Counted from the stretch's first letter, positions 25,962 to 34,326 are shown. The stretch is 64,000 nucleotides of DNA from Ferdinandcohnia sp036965045 (GCF_036965045.1 NZ_JBALOV010000023.1:79455-143454); one strand, 5' to 3'. The notes: generated by a model from the sequence alone, not told the origin. Program-made: numbers and translations.

Positions 25962-26849
25962 ATGTTCCAAAAGGTGATTATTTTTCTTATTATATGTTCG
26001 GTAAGCTTGTTATCTTCCTGTGCCTCAAAGGAAACAAAGGAAGTCGGGGGAGTGGCTCATGGCAACCACAAGATGGAGCCGAAGGAGAGTACGATTCCTG
26101 AAGCAAGATTTCCTGCAGATACTTCATGGAAAAGGGAATACCTTCTTGACATAAAGGGAGAATCTCCATTTCTAGAAAAAAAGACTGTCATGTCCATGCA
26201 AAAATGGCGGGAGGAAATTATTGAATTCTCGAAATCTCAAGAACATGTATTTATCAATGGTCCAAATAAAAAACAGGTTGCCTTAACCTTTGATGATGGA
26301 CCTGATAGTACGGTGACTTCAGCCGTGATTGGAGTTTTGGATCAATATGGAGTAAAGGGGAACTTCTTCTTTTTGGGAAGCGAAGCAGAGAAACATCCTG
26401 ACGTAGTAAAGGAAGCCGATGAAAAAGGACATCTCGTGTTAAGTCATAGTTACCACCATGTTCAATTGGATCAGTTGGGAGAAACCGAAATTCGGAATGA
26501 AATGGAACAGGCAGGTCACGTGATTGAATCAATCATTGGCAAAGAGCCGGCTTTTATAAGGACACCTTATGGATCAACAAATGAACTAGTTGCTAACGTC
26601 GCGAAAGAACAAAAGTATTCCATTATTCTTTGGTCAATTGATTCACTCGATTGGGCGCAAAAAAGCACAGATGTGATCTATTCAAATGTGGTCGAAAACG
26701 TACGAAACGGCGATATTATCCTCATGCACACGGACTCAGATGAATACGATACATATGAGGCATTGCCAAGCATCATCGAAGAACTTCAGGAGCAAGGCTA
26801 TGAGATTGTGGATTTAGAAACGATGCTAGGAGTTTCTGCTTATCAGTAA
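25962..26849 (+). CDS. polysaccharide deacetylase family lipoprotein
   Basis: 295 residues. The signal peptide ends in lipobox LLSSC (Cys about 20). The NodB domain occupies about 100-290: TFDDGP (catalytic Asp and metal Asp), SHSYHH (metal His pair), RTPYG, DSLDW and a terminal LMH motif. Probable membrane-anchored deacetylase acting on cell-wall GlcNAc or MurNAc. AAAGGGGGAGC precedes the ATG. Confidence 0.9.
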   Translation: MFQKVIIFLIICSVSLLSSCASKETKEVGGVAHGNHKMEPKESTIPEARFPADTSWKREYLLDIKGESPFLEKKTVMSMQKWREEIIEFSKSQEHVFINGPNKKQVALTFDDGPDSTVTSAVIGVLDQYGVKGNFFFLGSEAEKHPDVVKEADEKGHLVLSHSYHHVQLDQLGETEIRNEMEQAGHVIESIIGKEPAFIRTPYGSTNELVANVAKEQKYSIILWSIDSLDWAQKSTDVIYSNVVENVRNGDIILMHTDSDEYDTYEALPSIIEELQEQGYEIVDLETMLGVSAYQ

Positions 26850-26854
26850 ATAAA

Positions 26855-26893
26855 AGAATCGTAGGACTTCATGTGAGTGAAACCTACGATTCT
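26855..26893. terminator. bidirectional terminator
   Basis: AGAATCGTAGG/CCTACGATTCT stem between two convergent genes. Confidence 0.85.
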
Positions 26894-26900
26894 TGTTCAT

Positions 26901-27752
26901 TTATCTAATACTTGCTTTTCCGCTATTTACTTCAATGTTCACTTCATGTGTTCCAGCCCCGTGTTTGCCTTCCATTTTCTTTTTACCTTTTGTGGAATCA
27001 TCAAGAGAGAAACTATTGGAAATGTAACCGCTATTTGATTCACCTTTTAATGTAAAGTCAGCATTATCTGGAAGGTCAATATCAAGCAGACCTGAACTTA
27101 CGCTCGCATCAATTGAGTCTGTAAGGTCTGCAATCGTTGCTTTTAAACGACCAGAGTTGACTTCTGCTTCAAGTTTCCCTGTATATTCATCCACTGTCAC
27201 ATTACCAGAGTGAACTTCAATTTCTCCGCTTTTTGTAGTAAGCTTGTCAATTCTTGAATTTCCGGATGCAACATTATGTGTAAATGTTTCAGCTGAAAGG
27301 TTTTGCAATCTCATATTTCCAGAATGGACATCTGCAGATAGCTCGTTAAGCTTCATTGAAGTACCGTCAAGCTCTAAATGGCCAGAACCGACTATTAATG
27401 AAAGATCCTGGTCATAATCTTCTGGGATATACACCGTTAGTTTTGATTGATTAAAGAAAGGAAACCACCCAAGGTTGAAAAATCCGCGTTCATAACGGAC
27501 TTCTATTGTGTCGCCACTTTTGGAAACATGTGCCTTGCCTTTTCCTTTCAGTTCGACTTCTACGTCATCGCGGTTTTCAGGAATGACAGTTGTGCTAATG
27601 GATGAAATATTAATTTCAATCTCATCAATTTTGTCCGTAACCTTGACAGAGTCTCCAGAATTTCCAAAAGGAAGTCCGGGAATACGGTACAGATTTGTAA
27701 TCAATAAATAAGCCCCAATAAGAACGAAAAATATAATGAGTATTTTCTTCAT
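26901..27752 (-). CDS. DUF4097 beta-strand repeat protein (LiaG-like)
   Basis: 283 residues. One N-terminal membrane segment (about 3-18) and then a long repetitive all-beta region with recurring Ser-Gly-x-hydrophobic turns (VGSGHLEL, VHSGNMRL, VASGNSRI, VHSGNVTV, VNSGRLKA, VSSGLLDI), the sign of a DUF4097 right-handed beta-helix. LiaG of the cell-envelope stress system is a relative, but no liaFSR genes are adjacent. AAGGCAGGT lies before the ATG at 27752, favoured over the ATG 7 codons upstream. Confidence 0.85.
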   Translation of the reverse strand: MKKILIIFFVLIGAYLLITNLYRIPGLPFGNSGDSVKVTDKIDEIEINISSISTTVIPENRDDVEVELKGKGKAHVSKSGDTIEVRYERGFFNLGWFPFFNQSKLTVYIPEDYDQDLSLIVGSGHLELDGTSMKLNELSADVHSGNMRLQNLSAETFTHNVASGNSRIDKLTTKSGEIEVHSGNVTVDEYTGKLEAEVNSGRLKATIADLTDSIDASVSSGLLDIDLPDNADFTLKGESNSGYISNSFSLDDSTKGKKKMEGKHGAGTHEVNIEVNSGKASIR

Positions 27753-27860
27753 TTTTTTACCTGCCTTTATCATTTATTCTATCCTTATCATAAAAGAAGA
27801 GAGGATATGGCGTAACGCACCACCGATATATTTCTAAATAAGACTTGAGGCTTATGAAAG

Positions 27861-27893
27861 AAAAAAGCAGATTGCATAAGCGACAATCTGCTT
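27861..27893 (-). terminator. HxlR gene terminator
   Basis: AAGCAGATTG/CAATCTGCTT stem, followed on the minus strand by TTTTTTCTTTC. Confidence 0.9.
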
Positions 27894-27912
27894 TACTATG
27901 ATGTTTATAAAA

Positions 27913-28230
27913 TTATTTATTTAATTCAACCCAGTCCTGCGACCATTTTTGGATTTCGTCCATTAAAGGTTTAAGGGCTACCCCTTTTTCGGTTAATGAA
28001 TACTCAATACGTACAGGGGTTTCTGGGTATACATGTCGTTTTACAATACCTTGATTCTCTAAGTCCTTAAGTCTTTCCGAAAGAACTCTTCCACTAATTC
28101 CAATAGAAGATTCTAGCGTACAAAAACGCTGCGGACCATTAAGTAGTTGGTATATGAGAAGTCCAGTCCACCTTTGGCCAATTAAATTCATAGCTTTTTC
28201 GAATTTAGGACAAATTACATTTGTATCCAT
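27913..28230 (-). CDS. HxlR family transcriptional regulator
   Basis: 105-residue winged-helix protein with the HxlR signature: CPKFEKAMNLIGQRWTGLLIYQLLNGPQRF near the N-terminus, GISGRVLSERLKDLENQGIVKRHVYPETPVRIEYSLTEKG in the wing. A Cys at about residue 7 is placed as in the quinone/thiol-sensing relatives YodB and CatR. It is divergent from the catechol dioxygenase gene and very likely represses it, by analogy with CatR-catDE in B. subtilis. Confidence 0.92.
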   Translation of the reverse strand: MDTNVICPKFEKAMNLIGQRWTGLLIYQLLNGPQRFCTLESSIGISGRVLSERLKDLENQGIVKRHVYPETPVRIEYSLTEKGVALKPLMDEIQKWSQDWVELNK

Positions 28231-28286
28231 ATTTCCTTCACCCCTATGAATATATTATAGCGCATTGTAAGAAATAATAAACATAC

Positions 28287-28335
28287 TTGACATAATTTAA
28301 TTACAAAAATATAATTACTTACATAAAGTAAGTAA
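28287..28335 (+). promoter_or_regulatory. catE promoter with overlapping HxlR-type operator
   Basis: TTGACA (28287-28292), 17-bp spacer and TATAAT (28310-28315), a full consensus promoter. A perfect inverted repeat TTACTTAC-N5-GTAAGTAA (28315-28335) begins on the last base of the -10 box and covers the start site, where a bound HxlR/CatR-type repressor would block initiation. The symmetry and TACTTAC core resemble YodB/CatR boxes. Confidence 0.85.
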
Positions 28336-28363
28336 CTAATAAAAATTAGGAGGCACATAAAAA

Positions 28364-29215
28364 ATGAAATATCAACGCCCACCGTATACATTTGTAGGTC
28401 TTGTAGACTTAAAGGTAACCGATTTACAGCGTTCGTTAACGTTTTATCAAAATACAATCGGGTTTAAAGTATTAGAGCAGTCTGAAAAAAAGGCACTTTT
28501 AACTGCGGATGGTAAAACACCACTCTTATCCATTGAACAGCCAGAAAACATTACACCAAAAGAGCCACGCCGAACAGGGCTTTACCATTTTGCATTACTT
28601 TTACCAACACGAGCGGATTTAGGAAAAGTACTTTTTCATTTGGTCCAAAATAATGTTCCTATTGGCGCTTCTGATCACGCCGTAAGTGAAGCACTCTATT
28701 TAGATGATCCAGATGGAAATGGAATTGAAATTTATTCAGATCGTCCAGACACAGAATGGGAATGGAATAATGGCGAAGTAAAAATGGTGACTGAACCACT
28801 TGATGGCCAAGGCGTACTCGCTGCTGCGAATGGTGAAAAATGGACCGGACTTCCTGAAGGAACAGTAATGGGGCATATTCACATGCATGTATCTGAGTTG
28901 GCAAAGACGGAAGAATTCTATACAAAAGGACTTGGGTTTGATGTTGTCACTCGTTATGGAGGAATGGCATTATTCATTTCTACAGGCGGCTACCACCACC
29001 ATATCGGACTTAACACATGGAATGGCGTAGGTGCACCTGCACCATCAGAAAATAGTGCAGGAATTAAGTGGTTCACACTCGTACTACCAAACGAAACTGC
29101 CTTACAAACAACTGTCGAAAACCTAAAGCAAATCGGTGCATATGTTCAAGAAGAGGACGGATTTATTGTTACAAAGGATCCTTCTGACAATAAAATTAGA
29201 CTTGTTGTTGCATAA
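28364..29215 (+). CDS. catE: VOC family catechol-2,3-dioxygenase-like protein (CatE-like)
   Basis: 283 residues with two vicinal-oxygen-chelate domains (about 8-125 and 165-282). Metal-ligand regions HFALLLP, GHIHMHVSEL (His), and a Glu in the NGIEIYSDRP segment. Like B. subtilis CatE it should open catechol rings, protecting the cell from catechols and quinones. TTAGGAGGC precedes the ATG. The divergent HxlR gene and operator suggest induction by its substrates. No catD-like membrane gene is present next to it. Confidence 0.87.
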   Translation: MKYQRPPYTFVGLVDLKVTDLQRSLTFYQNTIGFKVLEQSEKKALLTADGKTPLLSIEQPENITPKEPRRTGLYHFALLLPTRADLGKVLFHLVQNNVPIGASDHAVSEALYLDDPDGNGIEIYSDRPDTEWEWNNGEVKMVTEPLDGQGVLAAANGEKWTGLPEGTVMGHIHMHVSELAKTEEFYTKGLGFDVVTRYGGMALFISTGGYHHHIGLNTWNGVGAPAPSENSAGIKWFTLVLPNETALQTTVENLKQIGAYVQEEDGFIVTKDPSDNKIRLVVA

Positions 29216-29228
29216 GTGAATTAGATAA

Positions 29229-29257
29229 GCAGCTATCTTAGGGTAGCTGCTTTTTTG
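29229..29257 (+). terminator. catE terminator
   Basis: GCAGCTA/TAGCTGC stem followed by six T. Confidence 0.88.
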
Positions 29258-29457
29258 TGGTATTTGCGCAAAACGATAAATGATTTTCCGCAAACTAGAA
29301 ATACGTATATCGCCGCGCCGCCAATTGATAAAAGATATTTCGGAAACGGAATAAACGGTATATCACCGGTCGGAAAAACGATAAATGATATCCCATAACC
29401 CGCAAGTTTTGTCGAATAAACAGATTAGGAGATAGCTAGATTTTGTTGATAAAAATA
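29258..29457. other. intergenic region with a short direct repeat
   Basis: No gene. AAACGATAAATGAT occurs at 29271-29284 and again at 29376-29389, within a stretch rich in CGGAAA and CCG words. The first 12 bases of that motif also occur near 46396. Nothing else recognised. Confidence 0.5.
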
Positions 29458-29517
29458 TGATATAATTGGAAATGTATGGTAGGCCTTTCTCTGCTTGAGG
29501 AAGGTCTACATTTTTAT
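29458..29517 (+). promoter_or_regulatory. extended -10 promoter followed by an attenuator-like hairpin
   Basis: TG-A-TATAAT (29458-29466) is an extended -10 box with a poor -35. Only about 10 bases downstream of the expected start, GTAGGCCTTTCTC pairs with GAGGAAGGTCTAC (29479-29509, 13 bp including two G.U pairs) and ATTTTTAT follows. This looks like an early terminator, so the downstream gene is probably controlled by read-through. Confidence 0.65.
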
Positions 29518-29545
29518 ACTCAAAATGAGGAAGGGGAAATAAAAT

Positions 29546-29614
29546 ATGAAGGTAAAGATGAAATTTTGCAAGGTGTTTGATCCTAGTAAGGAGGATATCT
29601 ACTATGAGCCATAA
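29546..29614 (+). CDS. 22-aa leader ORF upstream of the Gre-like gene
   Basis: ATG preceded by GAGGAAGGGGAAATAAAAT; 22 codons ending in TAA at 29612-29614, overlapping the start of the Gre-like gene (ATG 29604) in another frame. The strong ribosome binding site of the next gene lies inside this ORF, so its translation should affect initiation of the next gene. The product (begins MKVKMKFCKVFDPSKEDI) has no recognisable function. Confidence 0.55.
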   Translation: MKVKMKFCKVFDPSKEDIYYEP

Positions 29615-30026
29615 GGAGTATTTTGCCGAGCAACTCCAATTTATCGACACAAATTTTCAAGAATTAAAAAGTCTCTATTTATCCTCCACACCACTTAAGG
29701 AAAGGGACCAGGATTTTTTTAATTCATATATTCGTAAAGTTGAAAGTTACCTGAAAAATGAAGGTACTGAAGCAATTCCGATGGTTTTTATCGGAACAAA
29801 GGTAACCGTCTTGTTTGATGGAGAAAATGATACAGAGGATTATTCTATTTGTTTACCAAAACAAACAGACCCGGATGCAGGGTGTATATCATTTCTTTCG
29901 CCTGTCGGAAGGCAATTATTGTTGCGTAAAGTGGGTGACAATGTAATTCTGAACACACCAGCAGGTGGGCTTCCAGTCACAGTTCAGAGCATAACGTTTG
30001 CCGGGAATTTAATTTTGCAGCAATAG
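29604..30026 (+). CDS. GreA/GreB C-terminal domain protein, short form
   Basis: 140 residues. The C-terminal ~85 residues match the GreA/GreB C-terminal domain (FIGTKVTVLFDGENDTEDYSI, DPDAGCISFLSPVGRQLLLRKVGD, TPAGGLPVTVQSI). The N-terminal ~50 residues are short and helical, not the full ~75-residue GreA coiled coil with its acidic tip, though DQDFF could serve as a tip. It could be an RNA-polymerase secondary-channel or core-binding factor of the Rnk/Gfh kind rather than a transcript-cleavage factor. AAGGAGGATATCTACT-ATG fixes the start. Confidence 0.78.
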   Translation: MSHKEYFAEQLQFIDTNFQELKSLYLSSTPLKERDQDFFNSYIRKVESYLKNEGTEAIPMVFIGTKVTVLFDGENDTEDYSICLPKQTDPDAGCISFLSPVGRQLLLRKVGDNVILNTPAGGLPVTVQSITFAGNLILQQ

Positions 30027-30139
30027 TTATTAAAGCGCTTACATCACTTGGCTGTTTTTTATGTAGAAAAAGGAAGCGGATTTTTACTTGTTAATTATGT
30101 AACAATCCGATAAAATATCCTCTATACATTGAAATAATA

Positions 30140-30375
30140 AGTGATGACAGGAATTAGTAGCAGCTTATCTCCCTGAAGCAGAGAGCCGGTGGTTGGTGAA
30201 AACCGGAACAAAGGTAAAATGCGAATTACCTCCTTGAGCTTTCTTTGTGAACCCCAACGGCAATTAGCAAAGAACGGACGAACCGTTATTCGAATGAAGC
30301 GGAAGATACATATATCTTCAAACAAGGGTGGTACCGCGTGCAACCACGTCCCTTTTTTAGGGGCGTGGTTTTTTA
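30140..30375 (+). promoter_or_regulatory. T-box leader of the tyrosyl-tRNA synthetase gene
   Basis: Purine-rich start (AGTGATGACAGGAATTAGTAG), stem I with AGAGAGCCGGTGGTTGGTG and its apical AACCGG, specifier region GCGAATTACCTCC in which TAC (Tyr, 30227-30229) can be read, the T-box AAGGGTGGTACCGCG (30325-30339), and the terminator AACCACGTCCC/GGGGCGTGGTT with a long T run (30342-30375). Uncharged tRNA-Tyr should stabilise the antiterminator. Confidence 0.92.
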
Positions 30376-30393
30376 CTGTTTTTTTAGGGAGGA

Positions 30394-30409
30394 GTCCTGT
30401 CTCGGGGAC
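30394..30409. repeat. short GGGGAC/GTCC palindrome after the T-box
   Basis: GTCCTGTCTCGGGGAC, an inverted repeat between the T-box terminator and the synthetase gene, related in sequence to the GGGACA palindromes at 1638 and 14123. Role unknown. Confidence 0.4.
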
Positions 30410-30504
30410 AAAACTAGGTAAGGGCTGGGTGGAATTGTCGTTGAGCAGCCTAAAAGTAAGTAAAAGACATACTAAATAATTCACAAACTAGGAGGAAAAC
30501 CAGA

Positions 30505-31749
30505 ATGGAGAACTTTATTGAACAGTTAACCAATGAACAAAAAATAGAACTAGAAAGACAATTTGCCATTTATTCAAATGGGGTACAAGAAATCGTTCCT
30601 GCACATGAACTCAAACAAAAAATCGCAAAATCAATTGTGACAAACCAACCGCTAAAAGTAAAACTAGGTCTAGATCCGTCAGCACCTGATGTTCATTTGG
30701 GTCATACAGTGGTGTTAAACAAATTGAAACAATTCCAAGAAAATGGACATGTCATCCAGCTTCTTATTGGTGACTTCACAGGAAAAATCGGGGATCCTAC
30801 CGGTAAATCTGTTGCCCGAAAACAACTGACAGACGAAGAAGTTAAGCATAATGCGAAAACATACTTTGAGCAGTTTGGAAAAGTGTTAGACATGGAAAAG
30901 GTGGAGCTTCATTACAACTCCAAATGGCTATCTGCCTTAAACTTCGAGGATGTTATCAATTTGGCGGCAAGCATTACAGTTGCTCGTTTGCTTGAAAGAA
31001 ATGATTTTTCTGAGCGTTTAGCTACTGGAAAGCCAATTTCGCTTCATGAGTTTTTCTATCCATTAATGCAGGGTTATGATTCGGTTGAGCTAGAAAGCGA
31101 TATTGAATTAGGTGGAAATGACCAGCACTTCAATGTATTAATGGGAAGACATTTACAAGAACATTTTGGGAAAGAAAAGCAGGTCGTTATACTTCTACCA
31201 CTTTTAGAAGGACTTGATGGCGTTGAAAAGATGTCTAAGTCAAAGGGTAATTACATTGGTGTGGATGAGGCACCAAATGATATGTATGGAAAAACAATGT
31301 CCATCCAAGATGAAATGATGGCGAAATACTTTGATCTAGTAACAGATTTATCAATTGAAGAAAAAAGTGAGATTAAAGCCAACTTAGAAAATGGGTCACT
31401 ACATCCACGTGATGCAAAAATGCTCCTTGGAAGAACCATTGTGAGAATGTATCATGGTGAAGAAGCAGCACAGCAGGCCGAAAATCATTTTAAAACAGTC
31501 TTTCAAAAAGGAGTAATCCCAGAAGACATCCCAGAGGTCTCTTGGTCAGGAGAAAACTCCATTTCCATCATAGACTTGCTTGTTCAATTGGAATTACAAA
31601 AATCCAAAGGAGAAGCACGAAAAATGATCCAAAATGGTGGCGTTAAACTGAATGGTGAAAAAGTTGTGGATATTCAATTAGAAGTAGAAATAACAAACGA
31701 TATGATTCTACAAGTCGGAAAACGTAAATTTGTTAAAATTAAGAAGTAA
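30505..31749 (+). CDS. tyrZ: tyrosyl-tRNA synthetase (TyrZ type)
   Basis: 414 residues. Class I synthetase with HIGH-like motif LGLDPSAPDVHLGHTV (about 53-68) and KMSKSKGNYIG (about 232-242), tyrosine-pocket segment ELGGNDQHFNVLMGR, and a C-terminal S4 RNA-binding domain (about 345-414). The HLGH plus KMSKS combination is that of B. subtilis TyrZ rather than TyrS (HIGH plus KFGKT), and the length agrees. Charges tRNA-Tyr. Controlled by the T-box leader upstream. AGGAGGAAAACCAGA precedes ATG. Confidence 0.92.
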   Translation: MENFIEQLTNEQKIELERQFAIYSNGVQEIVPAHELKQKIAKSIVTNQPLKVKLGLDPSAPDVHLGHTVVLNKLKQFQENGHVIQLLIGDFTGKIGDPTGKSVARKQLTDEEVKHNAKTYFEQFGKVLDMEKVELHYNSKWLSALNFEDVINLAASITVARLLERNDFSERLATGKPISLHEFFYPLMQGYDSVELESDIELGGNDQHFNVLMGRHLQEHFGKEKQVVILLPLLEGLDGVEKMSKSKGNYIGVDEAPNDMYGKTMSIQDEMMAKYFDLVTDLSIEEKSEIKANLENGSLHPRDAKMLLGRTIVRMYHGEEAAQQAENHFKTVFQKGVIPEDIPEVSWSGENSISIIDLLVQLELQKSKGEARKMIQNGGVKLNGEKVVDIQLEVEITNDMILQVGKRKFVKIKK

Positions 31750-31754
31750 TAAAA

Positions 31755-31790
31755 ATGGGGCGACATCCTAGTATGTCTGCCCCATTCTTT
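31755..31790. terminator. terminator between convergent genes
   Basis: ATGGGGC/GCCCCAT stem with inner GACAT/ATGTC pairing, then TCTTTTATTTT. Confidence 0.85.
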
Positions 31791-32623
31791 TATTTTCCAA
31801 TAAACATTTGTGACCAGTAGTTTCCGCTTGCTTGGTGTCCAACTCCTATATGAGTGAAGTTCGGATTCAGGATGTTTTTTCGATGTCCTTCACTGTTCAT
31901 CCAAGCGTTCACCACAGCTTCAGGAGAGGTTTGCCCTTTCGCAATGTTCTCACCAGCAGTTTTGTACGATACCCCAAAATCCCTCATCATATCAAATGGA
32001 GACCCGTAAGTTGGGCTCGTATGGGAAAAATAATTTTTTTGTTGCATGTCGTTGGCTTTTGTTTTCGCAACTTTGCTTAATGCAGTGTCCGCTTGAAGGG
32101 CAGGTAAACCGTTTTTCTTACGCTGTGCATTTGTAAGATCGATTACCTGTCTTTCAAAATTACTAACGCCTGCTGTAGGTGCCGGAGCTGGAGCAGGCTG
32201 TTGAGCCGCAGGTTGGCGATTTTGCTCAGTTGGTGTTGTTTGCCCTGTTGGATAATTCGGTGCAGGCGCAACATTATTTGGTGCTGGTACTGCATTATTT
32301 GGTCCACCTGTGAAATGGTAGTTCCCATTAGGTACTACGTTTGTACCGTTTGGTGTACCGACTACAATTTTTTTATTGATGAACCGATAATATTTTTGCT
32401 CGCCCTGTGCATTTTGAACGCTTGTTGTATGTGGATACTTATCGCTCGACGTTGTTGTGCGATAAGGACGGTCTTGTTTGATGAGATAGCCGTTATTCAC
32501 ATTTTCCACGTTTGCTGAACGGTTCGTATCATCTGCTGCATTGTTGTTGTTGTTGTTACATGCAGATAATAAAAGCATCGCAGACCCCAGAATCGCTAAA
32601 CCCGTTTTTGTAAATCTTTGCAA
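31790..32623 (-). CDS. CAP-domain (SCP/PR1, YkwD-like) lipoprotein
   Basis: 277 residues. Lipobox LLLSAC (Cys about 22) followed by an Asn-rich linker; a middle region with a Pro/Ala/Asn-rich stretch (about 105-150); and a C-terminal CAP domain (about 160-277) with DLTNAQRKKNGLPAL, YFSHTSPTYGSPF, GENIAKGQ and HRKNILNPNFTHIGVG. CAP proteins of this type occur on the surface and in spore coats of bacilli; activity is not established. TTG start behind AAGGAGGAACTTAGA. Confidence 0.9.
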   Translation of the reverse strand: MQRFTKTGLAILGSAMLLLSACNNNNNNAADDTNRSANVENVNNGYLIKQDRPYRTTTSSDKYPHTTSVQNAQGEQKYYRFINKKIVVGTPNGTNVVPNGNYHFTGGPNNAVPAPNNVAPAPNYPTGQTTPTEQNRQPAAQQPAPAPAPTAGVSNFERQVIDLTNAQRKKNGLPALQADTALSKVAKTKANDMQQKNYFSHTSPTYGSPFDMMRDFGVSYKTAGENIAKGQTSPEAVVNAWMNSEGHRKNILNPNFTHIGVGHQASGNYWSQMFIGK

Positions 32624-32751
32624 TCTAAGTTCCTCCTTTGCGTATTCGATTTACTTTTATATTTTGCTTCTTCCTTATATAAAGTATTGGTGGTAATTAA
32701 AGTGAGGGGGTAAGCAAAGCGCAGATAATAATTAAAATGTTAAAATTCACC

Positions 32752-32784
32752 ATAAAAAAGGCAGATTCCTAATGAATCTGCCTT
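32752..32784 (-). terminator. terminator of the DUF3231 gene
   Basis: GGCAGATTC/GAATCTGCC stem with 5-base loop; on the minus strand TTTTTTAT follows. Confidence 0.9.
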
Positions 32785-32796
32785 GAGAGGTTTTTT

Positions 32797-33312
32797 CTAG
32801 CATCCTTCAGCTTTATTGATATGAAGTGGAGGAGGAACAAGCCATCCTTTTTCTTTGTTAAGGCGTAGCATTCTTGCTCCAAATTGTGCTTTCTTCATAT
32901 GAAACTGTCCATACATTGTAGCAATATCCTCTCGAATACATTGTCCGATGATGGTACTGCATGCGACTAAACCTGCAGCTATATCAGCTGACACCTTTGC
33001 TGCAATTTCAGGATCTAAAAAACGAGCCCCTGGAGGGATATTTTCAAGACATGCGTTAGGTCGCTCTGGAGGTGCAGGAGGTAACCCTATCCCATTTTCT
33101 TTTAAAACTGTTTCAACTTCTTCAATTTCCAGTTTAAGCCCATTTTCAATGATGTCTTCTATGATTTTCTTTAAATCATCGTCACCGGTATGATTAAGTA
33201 AGGTTTGGTAAGCAGAAACCATTCCTTTTGCTGTTAACAAGTGAGACCATACACCAAAAACTTCACCATAATGCATTGGCTCTTCCTTTGGATTTCCACT
33301 TAATATTCCCAT
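32797..33312 (-). CDS. DUF3231 family protein
   Basis: 171 residues. Mostly helical with a ferritin-like/DUF3231 look: MHYGEVFGVWSHLLTAKGMVSAYQTLLNHTGDDDLKKIIED, a Pro-rich LPPAPPERP linker, then the second helical pair. Full DUF3231 proteins often have two such halves; this is a single copy. In bacilli these are common sporulation-associated proteins of unknown function. GAGGAGGTTTATG precedes ATG 33312. Confidence 0.8.
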   Translation of the reverse strand: MGILSGNPKEEPMHYGEVFGVWSHLLTAKGMVSAYQTLLNHTGDDDLKKIIEDIIENGLKLEIEEVETVLKENGIGLPPAPPERPNACLENIPPGARFLDPEIAAKVSADIAAGLVACSTIIGQCIREDIATMYGQFHMKKAQFGARMLRLNKEKGWLVPPPLHINKAEGC

Positions 33313-33482
33313 CATAAACCTCCTCAATGGTTGCTTTTTCATAACATCACCTTCTTTTATTAAGAAGACATTTCTAGAATCTCCTCAGAGATATTGTTTT
33401 ATGTGATGAATAATATAACAAAAACGCAGGTCAAAAACCGTATACTAAAAAGGAGGACAACATTATTGCAGAGGTGAATAAC

Positions 33483-34103
33483 ATGAAAATCATTGATATT
33501 TCTCAGCCTTTAGGACTCGCAACAAAGGAATGGCCGGGTGATACTCCATTTGAATACGCGTTGTCATGGTCAATTGAAGAAGGATCAACAGTAAATGTAG
33601 GAAAAATCAAAACCAGTACTCATATTGGAACGCATATTGATGCGCCATACCATTTTGACAATAATGGGGGAAAGGTGCATGAACTCGAGCTTGACCTCTA
33701 TGTGGGAAAGGCTCGAGTGGTTGAAGTATCAGGAAAAAAGGAAATTGGGGTTGAGGATTTAAAAGGAATTGACTTAGATGGGATAAAACGATTATTAATA
33801 CGTACAAATTCATGGAATAATCGAAACCAATTTCCAACCTCAATTTCCAGCTTAAAACCAGAAGTCGCTTCCTTTTTAGCTGGAAAAGGAATTCAATTAA
33901 TTGGCGTGGATACCCCATCTGTCGATCAGTTGGATAGTAAAGATTTACAGGCCCATCATCATTTACATAAGCATGGCATATATATTCTTGAGGGGATTGT
34001 CTTAGATGATGTGGAACCTGGTGATTATGAATTAATTGCTCTCCCGCTTGCAATTGAGGGAGCGGATGGAAGTCCTGTACGAGCAGTTTTGAAAAGAATA
34101 TAG
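33483..34103 (+). CDS. cyclase family protein (kynurenine formamidase-like)
   Basis: 206 residues. The metal motif HIGTHIDAPYHF (HxGTHxDxPxH) near residue 48-59 is the signature of the KynB/arylformamidase cyclase family, with GVDTPSVDQ and HHHLHKHGIYILEGI as further metal/active-site blocks. It could hydrolyse N-formylkynurenine, but no kynurenine-pathway genes are adjacent, so the substrate is open. GAGGTGAATAAC precedes ATG 33483. Confidence 0.85.
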   Translation: MKIIDISQPLGLATKEWPGDTPFEYALSWSIEEGSTVNVGKIKTSTHIGTHIDAPYHFDNNGGKVHELELDLYVGKARVVEVSGKKEIGVEDLKGIDLDGIKRLLIRTNSWNNRNQFPTSISSLKPEVASFLAGKGIQLIGVDTPSVDQLDSKDLQAHHHLHKHGIYILEGIVLDDVEPGDYELIALPLAIEGADGSPVRAVLKRI

Positions 34104-34114
34104 GGGAACGAAGA

Positions 34115-34148
34115 AAAATCCATTGCCTTAAGAACAATGGATTTTTTT
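34115..34148 (+). terminator. cyclase gene terminator
   Basis: AAAATCCATTG/CAATGGATTTT stem followed by T run. Confidence 0.9.
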
Positions 34149-34176
34149 ATCCTCTAGGAAAGGAGGAAATACGTTA

Positions 34177-34326
34177 TTAACAAGCAACAGGTGTGAGATC
34201 ATTTTTATTTACGAGTTCTACCTTAAAGAGTAATTCCATTTGCTTGATCTCATACATTCCATTTTCATAATCATACAGAACTTCGTACAAATCATTTTTA
34301 TAAACAACCTTATCACCTTGTTTCAT
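34177..34326 (-). CDS. small hypothetical protein (49 aa)
   Basis: 49 residues, beginning MKQGDKVVYKNDLYEVLYDY, with an ideal ribosome binding site AGGAGGTATTCC-ATG. The repeating hydrophobic/charged pattern and the KGDxVxYxxxxYEV-like opening resemble small beta-barrel (DUF2187/YkvS-like) proteins. It ends in Pro-Val-Ala-Cys. Monocistronic, minus strand, between the cyclase gene and the nag region. Function unknown. Confidence 0.7.
   Translation of the reverse strand: MKQGDKVVYKNDLYEVLYDYENGMYEIKQMELLFKVELVNKNDLTPVAC

Noticed and set aside
29258..29457. Small mobile element marked by AAACGATAAATGAT
   Set aside because: Only a 14-base direct repeat with no inverted ends or target duplication; recorded as intergenic sequence only.
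30189..30479. 96-codon ORF in the tyrZ leader
   Set aside because: It lies within the T-box RNA and its terminator; the RNA structure explains the sequence.
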